Below, in pieces: positions 1 through 9,841 of a DNA stretch of 64,000 nt. Under the pieces are notes generated by a model. The model saw nothing but the letters and a program-made list of their open reading frames with translations. It was not told the DNA's origin and did not search any database. The stretch comes from Eutypella sp. D-1. Its lineage: Eukaryota > Ascomycota > Sordariomycetes > Xylariales > Diatrypaceae. A program made the position numbers and the translations under genes. The stretch is taken from assembly GCA_023313575.1 (NCBI GenBank), contig JAJTTP010000011.1:248001-312000 (forward strand), read 5' to 3'. Position 1 is the first letter of the stretch. The number at the start of each line of letters is the position of its first letter.

Positions 1-22
1 TCAGCTAACGCCTCATGTGCAG

Positions 23-1484
23 TATGTCGAGCAATCCGAGCTTGAGAAGTTCGATGGTGCTAGCACCGGCAAATACACGATTGGTCTCGGCCAGACTAAG
101 ATGACCTTCTGTGATGACCGCGAGGGTTGGTTCTCCCCTTTATTCTTAGCTGAACAACAGTTTGAGTAACAGTTGTATGCTGGATGGCTGACGTGGTTGT
201 TGCTGTGTTCTTGCAGATATATACTCCTTTGCCTTAACTGCCGTCTCTAAGCTGATCAAGAACTACAACATCGACACCAACTCGATTGGCCGTCTCGAGG
301 TCGGTACCGAGACCATTCTCGACAAGTCCAAGTCCGTCAAGACCGTCCTGATGCAGCTGTTCGGGGACAACACTAGCATTGAGGGTGTCGATACCGTCAA
401 CGCCTGCTACGGTGGTACCAACGCTTTCTTTAACACCGTGAACTGGGTTGAGTCGTCTGCCTGGGATGGTAGAGATGCTATCGTCGTTGCTGGAGACATT
501 GCCCTCTATGCTAAAGGCAATGCCAGGCCCACTGGTGGTGCCGGTTGCGTCGCCATGCTTGTTGGTCCGAACGCCCCTATTGTGGCCGAGCCCGGTCTGC
601 GGGGTACCTACATGCAGCATGCCTACGACTTTTACAAGCCCGACCTCACCAGCGAGTACCCTGTTGTCGACGGCCACTTCTCGTTGACCTGCTATACTGA
701 GGCTCTCGATGCCGCTTACCGTGATTACGTGAAGCGTGAGGCGAGGCTGCAGAGTGCCAACGGCAACGGCAACGGCACTGATGCTTCTAAGACTTCTCTC
801 GACCGCTTCGACTACATGTGTTTCCATGCTCCCACCTGCAAGCTTGTCCAGAAGTCGTATGCTCGTCTGCTCTACCATGACTACCTTGCGAATCCCGACC
901 AGGAGGTATTCGGTGAAGTGCCTGGTGAGGTCCGCGATATGGACTACAGGAAGTCCCTGACCGACAAGGTTGTCGAGAAGACGTTCATGGCCTTGACGAA
1001 GAAGCGCTTTAACGAGCGCGTTTCTCCGGCTCTCCAGGTTGCCACCCTCTGCGGTAACATGTACTGCGCTAGTGTTTGGGGTGGCCTGGCCAGTTTGCTC
1101 TCTCACGTCAACAGCGCCGATCTTGTGGGCAAGAGGATTGCCCTCTTCAGTTATGGCTCCGGCCTTGCTGCCAGTTTCCTGTCGCTGCGCGTTGTCAGCA
1201 GCACCGAACAGATCTCCAAGGTTCTGGATCTCCCCAACAGGCTAGCGGCCCGGCGGGCGGTCTCCCCGGAGACGTACGAATCTGTAAGTTGATAAAGGCT
1301 GTTTTGTTTTACCTTCATTAGGATTTGGGCTAATCCCACTATTTAGTTCTGTGACCTGCGCCACAAGGCCCACCTGCAGAAAGACTTCAAGCCCCAGGGT
1401 GACGTATCCACCATTACGAGCGGCACTTATTACCTGGAGAACGTCGATGGCATGTTCAAGCGATTCTACGCTGTCAAGGAATAA
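23..1484 (+). CDS. ERG13: Hydroxymethylglutaryl-CoA synthase, 5'-truncated by the window edge
   Basis: Condenses acetyl-CoA with acetoacetyl-CoA to HMG-CoA, the first committed step towards mevalonate, in the cytosol. Exons visible are 23..125, 217..1283 and 1347..1484. The window opens inside an intron: bases 1-22 hold a CTAAC branch point and a CAG acceptor, and the exon starts [12 protein letters not shown]. Introns 126..216 and 1284..1346 have GT/AG ends and keep phase. Seen motifs: the glutamate in [17 protein letters not shown], the nucleophilic cysteine in [16 protein letters not shown], and the histidine in [21 protein letters not shown]. The C-terminus FKRFYAVKE followed by TAA is typical. 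Only the N-terminal residues upstream of the cut are missing. It lies 1.4 kb upstream of an acidic protein gene on the same strand. Identification is very secure. Confidence 0.97.
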
Positions 1485-2858
1485 TTGGTTGGATATGAAC
1501 GAGTCATGAGGTCTGAAGGTTCCTTTGCATAGAGCATAGAGCGGGTTTGGCTGGTTCTCCGGGCCTCCGCAACGAGGCTCACATCTCCTGCCAGATCTTG
1601 GTTGCACACTATCATATAGCTCTCCTCCATCTACTCTGGATGAGGGCATTTCATAGAGGAGACTTACCGAGGGATAGAGTATATCCACTAATGTGGCTGG
1701 GCTTTCAGATGGCCTGACCTTGTATATACCCAGAGCTCTTCTCGAGTTGGCACATGGATACACATGCATGCATGATACATGAGAGGGGGGAGCTTTATAA
1801 TGAATAGAAACTTTTAATGAGCTACGCACACTTAACCTTGGAACTTCCAAGGATGCCTTGATCAAGCTACTCCGGACCCAACTCAGTTTGCACATTTAGA
1901 CGTGACTGCTGATTGTTGATGGATCTAGCTATGTCCATAAATTCTAGAACGGACTATACAAATTTGTCTATCTCGCTATGGTAGCTAGCACGACCAAGGC
2001 CCTAGTTACCTTTGGTTAGATGTCCCGTCACAGATAGAACCCAGGTATATACTTGTCCATGCCCACAAGATAGTTGAATAACCAGAACATTGCTACCCTA
2101 GACTGCTGTGCTTATTCGAGTCTGGGCAGCGTCTAGGCCTGCAGTACATCCGTTCATAGGATCAGGGGTAGAAAGGGGTAGTGGCGAGGATAATATATAT
2201 ATCTTGCTGCCCAGCACCTTTAGGATAGCCAATAATTCTCCGAGAGTCGAGAGGAATCCATGCCCACGTTCATGACCAATCTATAGGTATCCCGTATACC
2301 TCCTTAGGCATTGTTTTCTTATGTGGCCGCTATGTACTTCTTGCTACCAATAGTCAATCTAACTTGTTGGTACACTTATGTGATGCTAACCTTATATGGG
2401 TTGTATCCATGTGGATATCTTGATACCCCCCTTTCTTCCCGTTGCTGAGGTGAACGCCCCTTCCTCAACTTAGATCAGTCACGAACGTACCTGCCTGCTA
2501 CTATCTAGATTAGCTGCTGCCCATCATGTACTATACGCTAACCAATATAAGAAACCAAAATACTCCATTAAGCTTCACAGATACATATTACCTGAAGTGT
2601 TTGCGTAGTAGGTTGTTTAGCTGGCTGTGTGGACTTTCTGGACTTCTAAGCTGTTTACTTTCCTTCTTGCCCCCATCACAGCTGACACGTTAAAACCACT
2701 GGCTCAACCCACAACAAAGACACATCAGTAGTTTACGAAGGAGACGGAGACGTTACACCTTATATCCTGAATCCTCAGGTAAAGACCCATTATCTCTCTC
2801 ATAGTTCATCACCACATATTCATTGTAGTCCGTCGATGTTGCTGTTGTTGTCTTGATC
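1485..2858. other. Intergenic region between HMG-CoA synthase and the acidic protein
   Basis: This holds the 3' UTR of HMG-CoA synthase and the promoter of the next gene. It is AT-richer than the flanking exons, with a short TA run near 2193-2202. The 217-residue open frame on the minus strand at 1242-1895 has no family features and overlaps the HMG-CoA synthase exon, so I do not call it. No RNA gene was seen. Confidence 0.6.
2836..2856 (+). promoter_or_regulatory. Minimal upstream ORF (MLLLLS) two bases before the main start codon
   Basis: An ATG at 2836 opens a six-codon frame of leucines and one serine that stops with TGA at 2854-2856. The main ATG of the acidic protein follows at 2859. 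A scanning ribosome would meet the short frame first if the transcript starts upstream. Whether the leader is transcribed cannot be seen. Confidence 0.45.
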
Positions 2859-4472
2859 ATGTCGCCTACAAATAACATGGTCAACGAGGAGAAGGGTAAC
2901 AACAACGCCGCGATGACCGATGAACGCACAGATTCTACCGGCCATGGCCAATCCCCTTTGCCTCTCCCTTCCCACTACAACGACACCGGGTCTAATCCTG
3001 ATCCTCAGGAGCCGCGCCAAGGTGTGAGTGCCGAAGACGAGCAGGGCCTGCATCAAGCAGAAGAGGTCGTTGACGGCGACGGTGATAAGGATGACACGGA
3101 GAACAATGGTGATGATGATGACAGCGATGCTGATAGCTGGGACTCCGAGTACGACTTGTGGTACGGCGATGGTGATGGCCGACCTGGTCGTGCGCGTCCT
3201 CCTGCGGTACCCTCCCCCTCTAACCGAGAGGAGTCTGTACAAGATGATGATGAGGAAGAGGTTGAGTATGAGGACGATGACGAAGATATCACACTCTCTT
3301 ATTTCAGTTGTTCCAGCAGTGATGATTTGGGGCCTTCTGCTGCCACTTCCTTCCGTCACCGGACTTCCGACCGTCGCCATGACTCTGGCCCCTCTCGCGA
3401 GCCTGATGGTCTTGCCTCCTATCCCACACCAAACAGTGCCCCTGGTGTTGAGTCTCGCGATAGATTGTACCACATTCCTTATACAGCCTCATACGACATC
3501 GCCTACCGCACCTCTAAGGGTTCACATGAAACACCTACTCATACGAGCTCATACGATACCACCCGCGCAAGTCCTAACGATAACGCTAATGACCCCCCCA
3601 CCTCCAACGCCTCTCACAAGCATAATATCCCTTTCAGCAACGATACTCCTTCCATAGACCCATTCGATGATACCAACGACTACAGTTTTCGTCCACATAA
3701 TGACATCTACGGCTTGTACGACTGTCCCTATGCGGACTTGTACGGTCACTTGGACGGCGATATGGAGCTTGACCTAGATGAGTGGTATCAACGCGTGTAC
3801 TTCCCAGATCCTCAGACACTGCCACCAAGGGCACAGCAGACAGAATTCCTGACTCCGCCTATTCTGTTTGCCGCAGTAGAGGAAGCTCGGCGCCGGTTCT
3901 GGTCCTCTCGGAATAACGAGCGGACACTCCCGATTCATCCATCAAGACGATATCCTGGGCGAGATACCAACATTGCAGACCTTTACGAATTTGATGACAG
4001 TGATCAAGTCAATGCCGAGGAGGGGTGGGAGTCTCTCTCAAGCGTCGCCCATGCGAATAGATTCTATGATTATGAGAAGCGGGCAACCCGACGCGCCCTG
4101 TCACGAGGAACCTACCCGCTTAATGAGCCACTCGTCGATGAACATGCCTCAGATTGTGAACCCGATCCCGAAGTATGGGAGGACTACTTCGAAGCTCTCT
4201 CCGAGGCATCCTTGGCGGAGGACATGTGGAGCTCACATGATTCTGCAGACATCTCTACCGCCGCTTCCGATCTGGCTTCCGAGCTGGATGCCATCCAGTT
4301 TCTGACTCCCTTTACAACCCAATCCCCGCCCCCTATTGACGAAACTCTGTTCGACGAAGACGACGATTCAGAGAGTTATCTTGATGATGACTTCGATTCA
4401 GACTATGATTACGCCGGAGAATATGACGCACAGCCGGTTCCGGGAGAGAGCCTCATCGAATTCACGTCCTAG
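2859..4472 (+). CDS. Hypothetical acidic, intrinsically disordered protein
   Basis: A single-exon frame of 537 residues, starting MSPTNNMVNEEKGN. I do not recognise a family. The composition is strongly biased: long Asp/Glu runs near residues 70-100 and 135-150, a central Ser/Asp/Thr/Asn/Tyr-rich part with repeated SYD and SND words (about residues 205-300), and an acidic C-terminal end. No membrane segment, signal peptide or zinc motif is visible. A short region rich in aromatic residues near DMELDLDEWYQRVYFPDP may be the only ordered or binding segment. The ATG at 2859 is the first in frame. It is convergent with the sterol reductase gene downstream. Because acidic low-complexity sequence also makes long shadow frames, expression evidence would matter; I think it is a real but fast-evolving gene. 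Confidence 0.5.
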   Translation: MSPTNNMVNEEKGNNNAAMTDERTDSTGHGQSPLPLPSHYNDTGSNPDPQEPRQGVSAEDEQGLHQAEEVVDGDGDKDDTENNGDDDDSDADSWDSEYDLWYGDGDGRPGRARPPAVPSPSNREESVQDDDEEEVEYEDDDEDITLSYFSCSSSDDLGPSAATSFRHRTSDRRHDSGPSREPDGLASYPTPNSAPGVESRDRLYHIPYTASYDIAYRTSKGSHETPTHTSSYDTTRASPNDNANDPPTSNASHKHNIPFSNDTPSIDPFDDTNDYSFRPHNDIYGLYDCPYADLYGHLDGDMELDLDEWYQRVYFPDPQTLPPRAQQTEFLTPPILFAAVEEARRRFWSSRNNERTLPIHPSRRYPGRDTNIADLYEFDDSDQVNAEEGWESLSSVAHANRFYDYEKRATRRALSRGTYPLNEPLVDEHASDCEPDPEVWEDYFEALSEASLAEDMWSSHDSADISTAASDLASELDAIQFLTPFTTQSPPPIDETLFDEDDDSESYLDDDFDSDYDYAGEYDAQPVPGESLIEFTS

Positions 4473-5463
4473 AAGTCTGCTGAAGACTTTTCGCTGTCCT
4501 ATGGAGATACACCAGGTGGCAGCAGGAATCGCTGGGTTTGTGGTAAACCTAGTAGAACTAGTAACGATTCTTTAGGAGGGAAAATTACCTGGCCACGAGG
4601 GAAATGAGCTTGGCGAAGGCGGTATCAAGGGTCAAGATGTGTCTAGAACAGCGGTGTTGATGATGTTACGGATAGGGGATGAGGAGGTATGGCCGGGACC
4701 TACAACAGAGGCTGTGATGCTAATGGTAGGAAGGATAAGAACGGTGGATGGGAAATAATGGCTGGGAAGAAGCTGATGTTTTGTCTTTATTGTTGGCTGT
4801 ATTGTATCGTGCCACTCGAATATCGGGCCTGGAGATTTGCATATCCGTTTGAGAAAGGACGATGGAAGGAAAAAGGACTGTTAAGCCTCTGCTTGTCTCG
4901 GGTTGGACTTTATCCGCCAGAGCTCTGCCGCGTTATGCTTTTTTTCTGCCAAGTCATGTAGTGGCACATGGATAGACTCAACCTTTTCACGGTCGGCATT
5001 GTCTCTCTCTACATACACCATGGTGCTCAATTCTTGTTCTTTCGTGTATCATATTTGTTCACCAAGGGCCTGGATCCTGGAACTTTCTCTGGTCTTGTGT
5101 AACTCCTCAAAGCCACGTATGATACCACGATGTGCAGATAAGCGTGCATTCTTGGAAGGCTATAGACAGTACATGCTACTCTCAGCTAAGCCGACATCCC
5201 CGAAAGTTCGGTTGAATAGGAGGTGGTCTCATGCTTTATTCGCTCAATGCCGTCCGTCCGTAAATCCCTTGCTGTGGTATATGATCTCCTATCTACGATG
5301 CCAAGCTAAGCCCGTGCATAAGTCCTATGTGGATATTAAGCCACTGTCGTTTTGACCAGCTCTCGTAACTCCTGCTTACACCCTCCCATAAGGTGAGGAG
5401 GCCACTTGTATCATTAAGTATGCAACGAGCAAACGGTCCAGTCAGTCAATCAAAGGCCTTACT
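4473..5463. other. Convergent intergenic region
   Basis: This lies between the 3' ends of the acidic protein gene (+) and the sterol reductase gene (-). Two open frames on the plus strand (90 and 150 codons) show no recognisable protein. I see only probable 3' UTR sequence. Confidence 0.55.
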
Positions 5464-7182
5464 CTACAACACCTTTTCCTTGCCGCCGTCCGCCTTAGCC
5501 TCCTCGGTGTCGCCCGTCCACTTCCACGTCGCGTGGCGGTGGAGCATGTAATCGCGACTACGGATGCCCTTCCATAGGCCGACGGCTCCACCGACGGGCC
5601 AGAGGGACTTGAGCCAAGGCTTCCAGGCTTTGGTTTCGGCGTCGGCTTCGGCGCCGGCCTTGACGCGCACCTTGTCGAAGACGCTGGGCAGCGACTCAGC
5701 GCGGTAGGTGCGACGGAGCTGGTCGTAGGCCTCACGCCCCCCGCCATACGCCGCCCAGAACTCGTCCTCGTTCTCGTAGTACGTGTGCGCGTACAGCCAC
5801 TTCATCCCGCCCAGCTCGCCCACCTTGCGCTCCAAGTCCTGGTTCGCGCGCACGAAGTCCCCGCGGTCTCGCGGCCCCCAGCCCCAGACGCCGATGTTGA
5901 GCATCTCGCCCTCGCCCTCGGTCTTCCCGTCCCTGCCGTCCCCGCGTAGGTGCGGGTGAAAGGTGGGACCCGGGGGCGTGCGGAGAGGGCACAGCCACAG
6001 GGGCCAGATGGCGAGGTTGTCGGCGACGTAGTCGACGAAGGGCTCGGCAGAGGCGTAAGGGAGGCCAAGGTCCTGTACGAGAAAGCGGCCGCTCTCGCCG
6101 CTGCCGTGCAGCGCCCGGTAGAGCATGCGCGTGTGCAGAAAGTCGTCGAGGAACCAGCGCATCGGCCGCGTGAACGGCACCGGCCAGAAATAGTCGAACG
6201 CCGCTTGTCCCACCCAGAACCCACCGCGGTCGTATCGGAACAGGTACTCCGCCAGCGGCACGTACTCCGTCACCGTGCCCTGCATGGGCCGCACCACCAC
6301 ATCCTCCGCGCTCGACTCTGGCGCCGTGGCGCCGGACACCGACGACGGTAGCCCTTCGGTGAGCTCCCGTGCGTGCATGTAGAACCAGGGGTCCCAGGGG
6401 CCGCTGAAGGTCTGGATCTTCTCGCCACTTCCCGCGGGAGAGGAGGCGGCGGGGCCCTCGTCCGTGAGCTGTCCGCTGACGATGACCCCATGGTCGCGGG
6501 AGAAGAGAATGCCGTCGACATAATCATTTTCAGGGCGGGCGCACTCCTCGCGCACGGCGCGCACGGCCTCCGCCACGCTGCTGGTCCGCCGGTATGTCGT
6601 CCGCACGAACCGCTTGGCCTCGACCAGCCGGAGCTCCAGTAGCGTCGTGATGCCGAGCGTGCCGACGGCGCCCGCGGCCCCGCGGAACAACTCCGAGTGC
6701 TTCTGCTGCTGCTGCTTCCCCTGATCGCTGCCGGCAAGGAGGCTGCTTCCGCCGCCCGTGTAATCCGGGTTCTGAGCCACGATGACCTCGCCGTCGGGGA
6801 GCACTATCTCGACCGCGGCGATGGAGCGGTCGAAGTAGCCGTGGCGGAAGGAGCTGGATTCGCCAGCGGTGCCGGCGAAGCCGCCTCCCGCGGTGATGCC
6901 GGGGAACTCCATAACGACCGGGGGCACGAGGCCGTAGGGCAGGGTGCGCTCGACGAGACGATCCATAGGAACATTGGGCTCAACGAGGGCGACACGGCGG
7001 GCAGTATCAACCTCAAGCACACCATTAAGAGCACTGATGTCCACTAGCCTTGCCCCGGCCTTCTGCGCCGACGGCCGCGTTGAGTTTGTGCTCCCGTGCC
7101 AGATCCGGTACGGCTCCGACCGCTCAAAGAAGGCCCGCACCGTCGAGGCCACGAGCCGCACTGTCTGGGCGTGGCGTTCCAT
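5464..7182 (-). CDS. Delta(24)-sterol reductase-like FAD-dependent oxidoreductase (DHCR24 family)
   Basis: 572 residues in one exon. The N-terminal half is a PCMH-type FAD-binding domain: HGSTNSTR near residue 30, then the family block VEPNVPMDRLVERTL, VMEFPGITAGGGFAGTAGESS and the GAAGAVGTLGITTLLEL block. This order matches animal and plant DHCR24/DIMINUTO and their fungal homologues, which reduce the C24 double bond of a sterol side chain using FAD and NADPH. The start is the ATG at 7182; the frame is open further upstream but that stretch is Ser/Arg-rich and unlike the family. A Gln-rich insertion sits between the GEVIVAQNPDY segment and the GAAGA block. There is no obvious N-terminal membrane anchor, unlike human DHCR24. 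Ergosterol-making fungi normally use ERG4 instead, so the substrate is uncertain. Confidence 0.88.
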   Translation of the reverse strand: MERHAQTVRLVASTVRAFFERSEPYRIWHGSTNSTRPSAQKAGARLVDISALNGVLEVDTARRVALVEPNVPMDRLVERTLPYGLVPPVVMEFPGITAGGGFAGTAGESSSFRHGYFDRSIAAVEIVLPDGEVIVAQNPDYTGGGSSLLAGSDQGKQQQQKHSELFRGAAGAVGTLGITTLLELRLVEAKRFVRTTYRRTSSVAEAVRAVREECARPENDYVDGILFSRDHGVIVSGQLTDEGPAASSPAGSGEKIQTFSGPWDPWFYMHARELTEGLPSSVSGATAPESSAEDVVVRPMQGTVTEYVPLAEYLFRYDRGGFWVGQAAFDYFWPVPFTRPMRWFLDDFLHTRMLYRALHGSGESGRFLVQDLGLPYASAEPFVDYVADNLAIWPLWLCPLRTPPGPTFHPHLRGDGRDGKTEGEGEMLNIGVWGWGPRDRGDFVRANQDLERKVGELGGMKWLYAHTYYENEDEFWAAYGGGREAYDQLRRTYRAESLPSVFDKVRVKAGAEADAETKAWKPWLKSLWPVGGAVGLWKGIRSRDYMLHRHATWKWTGDTEEAKADGGKEKVL

Positions 7183-8270
7183 CTTCTCTTCACAAACTCT
7201 CTTAGGAGCTAATTGAGTGTTATGGGGGCGTGAAGAGTGATTGGATATCGTTGTTACTCGGGCAAGTAGATGTGCAAGATGGTTTCGCTTAAGAGCACAC
7301 AACTTCAGCTCGCTCACGGCTGGTGATGAAACATTCAGAGGGAAAGAGGTGGGAAGCCTTGAGCGAGGGTTCACTTGTTTAACCACACCCTCTGGCTGGG
7401 ATAGGTGAGGTGAGGTAACTGCAACCGTTGAATAAAAATTTAGAGTGCTGACGGACCCGCCGGATGGGCCCCAGAAGGAACCACCATGGCGGGGGTAGGC
7501 GCTACTTAGGTAACTAATTCACCCCCTTAAGCTGACCTTGAAGTACAAAGTAGCCTTTATGGCATGGTTTAAGGCGGAAGAACCTACATGTAGGTACTAT
7601 ATAAATGTTTCTACAAGCCTAATGGGCCCACTGACATCCCTCCTTTTTATAACAAAGGTACCAGAACGTCGTTTTCGACCCAAAAACACCTTGCCCGTCT
7701 CCTTACCTAGTAGTACTATAGTTATCTTTTTCAGGCTGGCGCGTTAAAGCCTTAAGTTCGCTACGTACGCAGTACGTATACTTTTCGGTGGCTTAAGTAC
7801 AAAATACGCAAGCTACCTTACGAGAAAAAGTTTACGCCCTTCTTAATGCTGCGAACCAAATACGTTATAACTACGTTACGTTGCCGTGTCCTGAAATGAT
7901 CGCAAACGCTGTCGTTGATATGTTCGCCCCTTAATGCATTATGTAAGCCTTTATGACTTGAAATCGGAAGTACATCTTCATGCACTTGAGTAAGTAGTTG
8001 TGTGTGTGTGTGTGTGTGTGTGTGACACGGCCGTTGAGATAGCCCAATTAGAAAATGACTCCTGGTGTCTTACAACCATGAACATCCTACAAGGAATCCT
8101 ACGTAAATACACGGGTGCATACATTATCATGTTCTACATCCTGGACTATCGTTGATTATATAAGTATTATACTGCACAAATATCATTACGTATATATATA
8201 TATGTATGTGTGGTTCCAAGGTTCAACACAGAGGGAAACTCACTGCTCATCTAAGTACTATACGCATCGT
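7183..8270. other. Intergenic region, promoter of the sterol reductase gene
   Basis: No gene is seen. It contains alternating TACGTA-type palindromes near 7760-7781, a (TG)13 tract, a TA run near 8190-8202 and the 3' side of the alpha/beta hydrolase gene. Confidence 0.55.
7999..8024. repeat. (TG)13 microsatellite
   Basis: Thirteen uninterrupted TG dinucleotides in the intergenic region. Likely length-polymorphic between isolates. Confidence 0.95.
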
Positions 8271-9841
8271 CTATAATCGCAATCTACTCTCAGCGGCCGG
8301 CGACTCGTGCCCAGCCTTGTCGCGGGCCATGCGCCTCACGTCGTCGTCGGAGAAGGAGGTCAGCTGGCGCGGGTCAATGGGGACCTCCTCGAGGGTCCTG
8401 GCGCGGACGGTGATGTAGCTGGAGGTGATGGCGGCGGGGTCCTCGACGGCGCGGGTGATGAAGGCGGCCCAGGAGCGGAGGTTACGACGGGAGGCCTCGA
8501 GGTGCGGCAGCACGAGGGCGGAGACGTGGGGCATGGCCTCGTACTCCTCGAAGACGACGGGTACGGCGGGCGTGTCCTCGCGCGCGAGCCGCGCCGCGAA
8601 CCAGCGCGTCTCGTCCGCGAGGCACTCCCAGCCGCAGCAGAGGTAGACGGGCGGGGCGCCGGCCCATGACCGCGCCAGCTGCAGGCTGACGAGCGGGTGC
8701 AGCAGGTAGGTGTCGTCGCAGTACAGGTGGCGCCGGGGCGGGTCGGTCGGCCACACCGAGTCCGCCGGCGGCTGCGGCCGCCCCTCCTCCAGCACCCCCT
8801 GCGATGGCAGGTAGTCCCACTGTGCGTTCCCGTTCCACGACGGCATGCTCTGCACCACGTCCAGCCACGGAGAGCAGCACGTGGCCGCCGCCGGCAGCGG
8901 TACCTCGCGCTCCACGCCGAACCACCGGATCGTGCGCCCCTGCCGCCGGATCTCCAGGAGCGTCTGCAGAAGTGCCAGAGCGAGATTTGCGCCCGCGCTG
9001 TGGTGGTCATCGTTAGTCTCTGCATAGCTCAAACGGCGATAAGTAACCAAGGGTATGTGTATATGCATGGCCTTTACCTGTCGCCGCCGAAAACGATGTC
9101 GCTGGCCGGCACAGCTTCGTGGATGGAGCCCGGCGGGGGGTAGAGGAGGGTGAAGTAGGAGACGAGGGCGTCGAGCAGGGCGGAGGGGAAGGGGTGCTGC
9201 GGCGCGAGCCGATAGCGCACCGAGTAGACGCGGCCGCCGGTCAGCTTGGCGAGCTTCTTGGTGGTGGGCCGGTGCGTCACGGGATCGCAGAGGTAGTAAG
9301 CGCCGCCGTGGAAGTACAGCACGGTGGGCGAGCTCCGGCACTCCCGCATCATCTCCGCGTACTTCTCGGCCTCGGGGATTGCCGGCAGCGGCGCGTCGCG
9401 CAGCGCCTTCGCCCGGTATCCCGTCCATTCCGCCTCCACCGAAATGATCTCGGGTATCCTAGGCGACGTCGAGGTGGCGGGGCTGTCCGCGCCGTTATCA
9501 CGCAGCGCCTCTATGACTGCCACGAGCACATCCCGGATGTCGTTCTCCGGGGGGACCTGCGAGGCGACCTGGCATACCCACATCCGGCCCTTGACGCCCG
9601 GATCCCGGGTGGTCATAGCCTGGGTCTTCCCGATGGGACCCGGCTTGGAGCCCACGAGAGAGCGAATGAAAGACACTGTCACATCGCTCCGGACGTCCAG
9701 GTACTTGGAGCTCTCGGACACGCTGAGGAGGTTCAGCAGGATGACGCGGGTGATCAGGGGGATCCGGGGCACCACGGCGAACAGGTTCATCAGATGCGAC
9801 TCGAGCCAATGCTGGTGTTTTTGGCTATCTTGTGTAGACAT
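8271..9841 (-). CDS. Alpha/beta hydrolase fold-3 protein (HSL/steryl-acetyl-hydrolase type)
   Basis: 496 residues from two exons, 9078..9841 and 8271..8997, with an 80-bp GT/AG intron that splits the codon of the catalytic serine. The spliced elbow reads GGDSAGANLAL with Ser255. The oxyanion motif HGGAYY is at residues 178-183, and the likely acid and base are Asp383 (in CLADETRW) and His412 (in AMPHV). This is the hormone-sensitive-lipase-like esterase arrangement. Fungal members include the Say1-type steryl acetyl hydrolases, but the substrate here cannot be read. A hydrophobic stretch near residues 20-40 may touch a membrane. The start is the ATG at 9841; upstream in-frame sequence lacks a better ATG. 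It lies downstream of PEX14 and upstream of the sterol reductase gene, all on the minus strand. Confidence 0.88.

Noticed and set aside
1242..1895. 217-codon open frame on the minus strand
   Set aside because: It overlaps an HMG-CoA synthase exon and its 3' UTR and has no domain features.
2820..3473. 217-codon minus-strand frame opposite the acidic protein
   Set aside because: It is the antisense shadow of Asp/Glu codons, giving Ile/Val/Leu runs; no gene-like features.
8360..9025. Long Arg/Ser/Ala-rich frames overlapping the fold-3 esterase and similar frames over the sterol reductase
   Set aside because: These are other-frame shadows of GC-rich exons.
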